A DNA stretch of 64,000 nt from Tretioscincus oriximinensis (Eukaryota; Chordata; Lepidosauria; Squamata; Gymnophthalmidae): NCBI GenBank assembly GCA_022410635.1, contig JAJVDF010000163.1:110406-174405 (forward strand), in the 5' to 3' direction. The notes beneath the pieces were generated by a model. That model was not told the origin of the DNA, did no database searches, and was given only the letters and a program-made list of their open reading frames with translations. Of the stretch, positions 24,801 through 33,800 are shown piece by piece. The number at the start of each line of letters is the position of its first letter. Within the stretch, counting starts at the first letter, position 1. A program made the position numbers and the translations under genes.

Positions 24801-27800
24801 AACACAGTCCCCCTTATTAATATCGGTAGATGGTCTTCCATTATGAACAAGGCACTCGGATTTTATATGTTTGTTTGTTTGTAGATAGGATATGTAAGAT
24901 AGGAAGGATAAAATAAAATAGATCTGTAATAAGAGTTTATAACTTCAGGTAGGCTGCCACCAGTCCCCTCAGGAAGAAACCAAAATTATGGAGTGAAAAT
25001 GTATCCAGAATGAGCCCCTTTACTCTGTTATCACAAATAATAAAGACTTCTCTGTTTTATAACACAAAAACAGATTTATTAAAAGAAAGTGACAGGCGAC
25101 ACTCAAACTTAAAGAAAACCAACAATACAAATTAGCAACACTGGGTGAGGGCAAAAGGTACTGGGACTTTCCAATGTCTTTGACAACCGATTTATTCTTT
25201 TCTTGCCTACAGTTAAAGTCTCCCCCTGCTCTCCCTTTTCTCTCCCTACCACCCCAGCCATTCTGTATCCCTCTTTGGTATTTCTTTATTTATTTTCACA
25301 CTCCTGGCAGAGAACCAGTTTTAATTCAGTTGTTTGGCCACAGGCTTAAACAGTCTCCCACAACCACCATTTAACTCTCTATCAAAGCTCTCTCAATCAA
25401 TCAACAGCAACATCCACTCACTCGCACCTCCCCATTTTATAATCCAAGCCCCACCCCCGAGACACAGTTTCTAGGCTTGGAAAATTTAAAGGAGCCTCAC
25501 TGTATTTGAGTGATTTCATTACGCTGAGTGCAGAGGAAAGACGCAGGAGCGCGCGCGTGCATCCCCGTCCGAGCGTTGCTGTGCCCCGGTTTTGGACACT
25601 TCGATTATGGCAACCCTAGTGTGGGGCTGCCACAGAGAAGGCCCTGCCTTGGGTTCCCACCCTTTTTGCCACTGAGGGAGGCGGTACAGTCAGGAGAGCC
25701 TCTTCTGATGTGGGAAAAGGTGGTCCTTTAGATCAAGTGAATCCATTTCTGCTAGATTGGATGTAATCAGAAAAAATGCAAATCAGGCCAATATCGCAAT
25801 TCCTTGGAGAGAAACAACTTGGGTCTTCTACTCCATCATGCTTTTGAAGCTTCCTGAAGTGCTGTGTGCTATTGTAGGGAAATGGTACACTTTGTAACCC
25901 TTGATATGGCCAAATGACTAATCAATAAAGTAAACTTTATTGTAGGGAATGGAAAACAGAGACCCACACCTCACCCCGTCTTAAGAATGCAAAGTAGTGC
26001 CTGGCAGCTGAAGTTCCTGACTTTCCAGGTGGGATGGGAGAGAAAATAGAGGTTCCCCACATGCATTTGCCTAGCTGGATGCCACTGAGAGTCCCCAAGG
26101 TCTCCCAGCCACATTTGCATCAGCAGGTAGCTGCTCCTCAGATTGGAAAGTACAGGTTGATTTATTGCATGCCAACCCAGGCTGAAGTGCTGGCTATAAA
26201 TGTCCTCCACGCATTTCCTCTTCCCATCCATCATTCACGCTACAGAATCAACAGGCTTCAAAACACAGCCTGGGAAATCAACGGCAGATTCCTCCATGGT
26301 GATGGAGCAGTCAATGGGGCTTTTGTCCACTTATTTGCTTTTANCTCATCTGTGGTTCCTGGTCGCCATTTTGGGGGGTGTACAGAGGCTGCCTAGAAGC
26401 TAATGGGAACTATTATTCAAGTTATCTCAGTAGCCATTTGACTTTCGTGCATGCCATTGACCAGCCAGGTGCGCAAGTCTGGCTGCTGGTGAAAAAGTGA
26501 AGTCCATAGGTAAAGGGGAGTTGTACAGTATGTACATTTATCTTTTTATATACTGTACTGAGGTATGGTGGTGCAGGGGTTAAAAACAAGCCTTTCAACA
26601 GGCTGCAGCCCTAGCCAACTCAGCTATTTGAAAGCAAGAATTGCAAGAAATTGCAACTGACTGCAAGTAAATACATGTGAACCACCACAGCCTGGTGGGG
26701 AAGATAGAATAGAAGCCTTCGGGCAAAATACCCTTGTAAACCACTTTGAGTCCCTTTGAAAAGTGAGAAAAGCGGGGTATAAGAACCAACTTCTTCGTCT
26801 TCTTCGTCTTCTTCTTCTCTACTGGCTTTAGCTTCAGCCAGCCTAGCTGTTTGAAAGTAGATGGACAGGAACCATCATCTCCGTGTGATGGGGAAGTTAT
26901 AAGCCTTTGGGCAGAAAATAGCTTGTAAGCCACTTTGAGTCCTTCAGATGTGAAAAGCAGGGTATAAAAACACAGACNGCCTTCTCTTCCACCTCCTCCT
27001 TCTTCTCCTCCTCCTCTTCTTCCTTCTATATATCTATGTATATCTCGATTATGGAACCATCCTTCATAATCCACCATGTTTCGTAACGTAATGTTTAGTG
27101 GCCACTGAAGAAATCCCACTAGCTGATGATACATGTCTGGCCTTCTGTTCTTTTTGGGTAGGCTCTCCATTCTACTCTTCATTTGGCTAAAACATCTGCA
27201 ACATTTTTTGTGTGGACATTGATTCCATTTGGGTTGAGGAAAAATTGGTATTAAAAACCACCTCCTGCTCTTCCTGTCTCCTTCTGCTCCTCCTTTTTCT
27301 TCCTCTTTTTCTTCTTCTTCTTCCTCTTTTTCTTGAGATGCCCAGGTGCCACTAGTGCAGAATCCTGGATTGGATGGACTGTGGCATAACTCCTCTTAAG
27401 TTCTTCTTCGAGAACTAGAGACAGCAACATGTTTGTGACAAATACCATAAACCACTTTCACAATATATTACGCTCCCCCGAAACTTGACAAACGCTGCAT
27501 CCACACGGAGCTTTACTCTGGGCTGTCCCTCAGAATAGGAGCCTGCCAATCATATGCTAGGGTAGACTATGGCAGGCCCTAAATGGGGCCTGCCATTCTC
27601 TATTCTGGCATGTGGATGGGCAAGCTGTGTACCAAGATGTGACCTAAGATGGGGCCCTGGATTCAGTCAAGGAAGACAACACATCTGAAACAATAGTTCA
27701 AGGGTATCATTTTATAGCAAAGGAACCATGAATCATAGTATCGGTTTCTTGGGCTGTTTGTGGCTTCAGGGATCGAAGGACACGCCGCGGTCTCCCATTG

Positions 27801-30800
27801 TGTGACCAATTTGAAAGGCTTGAATTCCAAGTATACTGTAATCCTACCTTCCTTCTATTTGCTAAACTGCCTCCCTTCTTCCATGATTGCCATTCATCAA
27901 TATTCATATAGCGTTTTTTTTTTTTTTACTTTATTTATTCTCAAGGACAATTCTCTGAGCTTTTTAGAGGTTTGTTTCCGTGATTATGAGTCTGTTGCGC
28001 ATATTGTGAGCAATATGGCCATGCCTTGAATTGAAATCAAATGTATAAAATGTCTTGAAGTTTTTGTCCATCTCTCTTCNCGAAGCTCAGACATCCTGCA
28101 GCCCAAATCCTAGAAGCCCAGGGTGGGGGCCCTTGGATGTTAAAAAATGAATTAGCCTGATTTCAGTTGACATACATTGATGGGTTTTTTCCACCAAACC
28201 TTAAGAGCACAGTGATTACCTAACCTTATTTTAGATTCTCAAGATGAAGTGATATAAAGGATTAACAGATTTTAGGCTCCCTCCAGACGAACTGTTCAAA
28301 TCCGTAATTTATTTTAAATCCAGAATAACCCTATTTGGCCCCTTTCTGCATTGCCATTGGGAGGAGCGGGTGTATCCATGGGGATCTGTATTTACATTCC
28401 TTTGCACCCCTGAGAACCCGTGTGCACAGTCTCCCAAGTGCTTGCTTTTCCCCATCCCCTCATACGACTGAGCTCCAGAGAACATATTTTGTCTTGTGTA
28501 AGTACATATATCTGTTTTCCTCCACCACATCAATAAACAACTCTTTAATTTTTAAAGTCCATCTTCAAGCATAAATCCATACTCCATTTCTTGTAGAAAT
28601 TCAATTTTTAAAAAAACCCAATTTAAAACAAAGTTGCCTGGTGTCCTATCACTAAACATCTATCCATCCATTCATCTATTTATCATCCATCCATCCATTT
28701 ATCCATCCATCTGTCTATCCGTCTTTCCATCTGTCTATGTATGTATCTATCTATCTATCTATCTGCCCATCCATTCCCCTGTCCATCAACCTATCATCCA
28801 CCTAATGTGATTTTTGTGTCCCTTTTAATTTTCTGTTACCCACCCTGGGTTGGGGTTATAAATTCCTAAATCTCTCTCTGTCCCTCTTCATATACCAGCT
28901 AGTACAGGATAGTGCTAAACTCTTTGGATAGCATATTCTTTGTCATGCCTGTATTCTTCACATTTCAACAAATTTCCAGATGCGTGTTTTAGACTTGCAT
29001 TTATTTATTTATTTATGTTTATACCCCGCCCTACACCCAAAGGTTTCAGGGTGGCCAACAATAAAAACAGTACAATATTGACAATAAAAATAGAATAAAA
29101 CAGTATCTAGAATTGGGAAGAGAAATAACATTTCTTCACCCAAAAGCCAGGTGTGTCTTCAGAGATCTTCTAAAAGAATTCAGTGATGGTGATTGATGCA
29201 CCTCGAGGGGAAGACTATTCCATAGTCTGGGGGCAACCACATTATTTGGCAGTCTAATAATGAAGTAATCATCCATGGTGACCATGTTCAGACGCTGACC
29301 TGCCTCCATGCCTCTGTGTTATGTTTCCTGTAGGGGACACTACAGTTCGATGTGAGCAACTGGATCTGCTTCAGGATTGGCTGGCTGACTTCAGAAAATC
29401 TACCTCCTCTTCCAGTACAGCCAATCCAGAGGAGCTGGTAGCTTTTGATGTGCTCTGTGGAGATCTCAATTTTGACAATTGCTCGTCAGGTACACCCGCT
29501 TGGCTTCTAAAGTGGTTTTGTTTTGGACTCTGGGACCATTCAAAGTAGCATAGAAAAGGAGGCAGTGAGATGGTGTAGAAACATCAGATAGAGTAGATAA
29601 GCCTATGCGAGCCAAGCTAACCTTGGCCAAACAACCCCAGCACAAATAGCGGCCTGGGCAGCAACTGCACCAGCAGATCAAGTGACTTATTTGCTGCGGC
29701 TGCAAGCAGCTCTTCCGGTCGGTGAGTGGCCAATCAGCTGTGCAGGGGGGTGGGGTTACAGTCTCAGCTTTGGTGATTGGTCAGAAGACCAATCATCGAT
29801 ATGGATTGTATAATAATACTGGTGAAATCCTGTTATAACAAACACCAAAGGGTTGGGTGAATTTTTTGTTATTATGAAATTTTGTTACAACGAAACCCAT
29901 TGTAACCAACATTATTCTTACAGGCAAATTTTGTTTGCTATATTGGAGTTCTTTACAACAATGTTACTCCTGTAGATGGAAATGCCTCATTAAATAACAC
30001 CAGCACCCCTTAGATTTCTGCCTGGATATATACCCTTGGCCTGTCCACCTGCCAGTTATAGAAGGTGCAAGGGTCCACTTGAGACCAATCATGCTAAGCA
30101 TTTGTTCGTGTCCAGAACATTAAACAGGCAGGTGGCCTCTGAAGGTCAATGGAAAGAAATCAAGAGCAGGTGTTAAGAGTGAAGACAAGAACTTGTGTCA
30201 AGCAATGTCAAGAATCACAATAAGAACCCTTCTCTTGTTCTTAAAATGACCAGGAGCACTTGCTAAGCTACTGGGTAAGATGGAGTGCTACACTGGATGG
30301 GTTTGGGTTTCATCCAGCAAAGTTAGAGAGGTCATGTGTGTCAATAGCTACTAGAATGAATATCTAGGTTATCATTTGCAGTTGGGACTACAGGTCCCTG
30401 ACCCCACATGAATGAAAAATCCAATCAAGAGCTCCAATGTAGATACTCTGGATACTGGAAAGTCAGCTCTTAGTCTACTGCGGCCTTGTCTCCACTGAGC
30501 TTTATTCTGGGTAATATCTCGGAACAGAGCTTGGCCATTAACCTAACAGTGTAGACTATGGCAGGCCCCATTCTGATGCTCCTGATCTGAGATATAGCTC
30601 AGAATATGGCTCAGTGGAGACAGGCCGTTTGAATAGCAAGGCCAACAGAAAATCTTGTAATTTCATATGCAACTCTTTTTCATTTTGCTATCACTTGTAA
30701 AAATGCACTATTCCATATGTCCCTTCAATAAAATTACTTATAGTAATTAAAATTCCAGCCATCTATCTCAAACTATCCATATGGGAGATTAATAGTTAAT

Positions 30801-33800
30801 AGATTTTCTGTTGGCCATTGGGGAAGACAACATACACCACTGATAAGACAACATTAGCCTTGGATTGTCAATTTCTGATTTCTCTGGGTATTTCCATTTA
30901 GAGAAGTAATGCTTTTCCATCTTAACCCTTCATCGATATCTACAGGTTCTCTAGGATTCTTACATTTGAATGAATATTTTTTTTAAATTCCATTTGGATT
31001 AAACTTGTGGTGAATCGGATTTATGTACACAATATTTCTAAGGTAGCTTATTTGGTTATGTGTACGTATATTATTTAGATATCGCTTTTAAATTTATATT
31101 TGATTGTTATAAAGTTATTTTAATATTGATGGCTATTTGGAGGGAATTGTGGTTGGTTTGTTGGATCTTTTTGGTTCCTTTATGTTTCTTTTGGGATTGT
31201 TTGCTCGGTTAACACTTCAGCTTTCTTCACCATGCATTGATGGGCATCTTCTTAGGTCTTTCATCTTCTCCTTGCAGATGACAAGCTGGAGCAGCAGCAT
31301 TCCTTGTTTACACGCTACAAGGACCCATGCCGCCTCGGCCCAGGGGAGGACAAACCTTGGGCAATTGGTAAGGCCTCCCCCTACTCCATATTCTACAACC
31401 ACAAGTCATGGTAGAGGTGCTCTATCAGTGTGTGAATTACTGGAGGAGTCAAAAGGATTCTTCAGCAGCTTCACTCAAACTCCAGATGATAGAACATTGT
31501 TGGTCATGGACTTGGGACCAGGAGTCAAACTCTGCCCATCTTCAGTTTATCATAGGTGTTTTCCACCTGACATGAATATACATTGAACTGAACTTAATGA
31601 CATCCACCTAATTGCTCCAAGACTTTATTGAAGACCAAAACACAAACATCATTTCCTGTCCAGTGGACTTGTCGGTGGCCATCTGAAAACAATCTAAGTG
31701 TGATTTTCTTTGATGCTACATTGAAGAAGGGGTTAAGATGAGGCCAAGGATATGAAGGATGATTGGTTTAGCTTAGACATGATACTCTCAGTAGATAAGA
31801 TTCAAAGAAGTCACCACGTTAGTCTAGAAGCAGCATTTCTACAAGGGGGTCATATAGCACTTTGGAGACTAGCAAGTGAAAGGTTGGTAGTATGATCTTT
31901 TATAGCCAAGACTACTTCTTTAGATGCCATGGAATGAGCAGCTGCTTAGTGACAAACATTTCTAGGAAATTGGGGGTGGGGGTGAATCATAAGGCACAAT
32001 CAGGAGTGTTAAGGATTTGGGGGTGAAGGAAGTGCCTAGGGGAAAGACCCTCTTTGTTCTGTACATGACTCTGTAGCATCTGAAGAAGTAGACTTGCCTT
32101 TGGAAGCTTCTGCTGCCTACCTATTTCCTTGCTAGTTGATTTCAGAGAAATAGCCATGCTAGTCTTAGTTCAGAAAGACCAGCAAGGGAGCTAGTAACAC
32201 TTGGAGACTAACAGGAGAAAGGTAGGTGGCAGGAGCTTTTGTAGATATGTCTACTTTTTTAGTGTTAGGGGACCAATGTCAGGAACAAACCTAATAGAAA
32301 TGCAGTGTTGGAGATGACAAAGCGATGTAAATGTGGTACGGGTGAGAAAAATAGCTAAAGTACAGAAGTTAATCCACTAAAAGGATTTAATAGAGACAAT
32401 GGTTTCCTGGCACACTATACATATTATAACTCTAGTTAACTTCCCAGCCTTCTGCATATTTGATTGAAGCACTTTTACCTAGCTGCATCTCTTTCCTCCA
32501 GGCATTCCTCCAAACCCATTTAGGGTCTTTCATAGTTTGAACTAGCATATGGCTGCCAGGACCTGTAACAAGATTTTTACAGGAATGAGGTCCAGTGAAG
32601 AAAGCTCCTTGGCAGATATCAAGATAAGAAAGCTCACCATAGGAGAAGTTCCCCCTTTCTGCCTAGAAATGCAGTGGAAGTAACTAACTAACAGTGGAGC
32701 TGAATTGGACAAAGGGTTGCAAGCTGTCGAAATCAGTTCTTGACAGGCAATATATTTCTATGCAGGGACCTTGTTAGATCCAGAAGGACTCTATGATGAA
32801 GAAGTGTGCACACCAGATAACCTGCAAAAGTAAGTATGATCTCACGTCCACCTCCTGAGTAGAACTGCTTACGGAAATGCCAGTTTGTCACACGGGGAAA
32901 TATTTTTCCGACTCTCAACAGGCTGCTTAAAATGCTTCTGGTTCAAAACAGAAAAGCCTTTAACAAGCATACTAGGAATGCCCAACACCTATAGTAATCC
33001 AGTTTAATAGTAGTTGTATTTATATTCCGCCCTGTCCACAGAAGTCTCAGGACGGATAACAATAAAAAGCATCAAACAGTTAAAAAACAGGATCTTCATG
33101 GAGATGGGAAGTTTGAGAAGTCATCTGATCGAAGGGTATAAAATCATGCACGGAGTGGATAAGGTGAATAGAGGAAAATTGTTTTCTCTATCACACAACA
33201 CTAGCACCAGGGGATCTTCCTTGAAATTGATGGGCAGAAGAGTAAGGACAAAGGAAAGCATATTTTCACCCAGAGGGTCATCAGCCTATGGAATTTACTT
33301 CCAGAATCGGTGGTGGTCGCTAGTAGCCTGCATAGCTTTAAGACATGGACACCAAGGATACTAGGATGGATCTCTTGTTGCTGCCTCCAAGATGGAGCCA
33401 CAGGCAGGATTCCTGAGGTACCATTTGCAGGACGCTGAGAACAGGTGAAGATTTTGCCTTCTTCTGCTTCAGACCGCCCAGGTGCAATTTGTGGGCCGCT
33501 GTGTAAGACAGAAGGCTGGACTAGATGGGCTCTGGTCCCATTTAGCAGGGCTCTTCTTATGTTCTTATGGATCAGCCGAAAGCATTTGTGATCAACAGAA
33601 ATCCGAATGGGTACAGCGTATGTGCCTGATCCACTTCAGGGGGGAGAGAATTCCACAACCTGGGGACTACGCCAGAAAAGTCCCTGCCATGTATCCACAA
33701 CCCCATAATAGTGAAGGAGGTAGAACTGTCAGGAGAGTCTCCTCAGAAGATCTTAGGGTGCAGGAAGAGGCATATGGGAGGAATTGTTCCTTCAAACATT

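Larger units (their letters stand above)
23252..25740 (-). mobile_element. L2 LINE, antisense, disrupted by CR1 and hAT insertions
   Basis: L2 pieces are 23252-23424 (AAAGGTCTCAGTGCAATTAA), 24388-24424 (TACCTCAAGGGGGAAACTG) and 25619-25740 (GAGAAGGCCCTGCCTTGGGT). They are colinear with the intact L2 at 21822-22445. The first junction holds a CR1, the second a hAT-like element. Confidence 0.82.

Noticed and set aside
28676..28800. CRISPR-like short repeats
   Set aside because: They are plain tetranucleotide microsatellite repeats without spacers, in a vertebrate intron.
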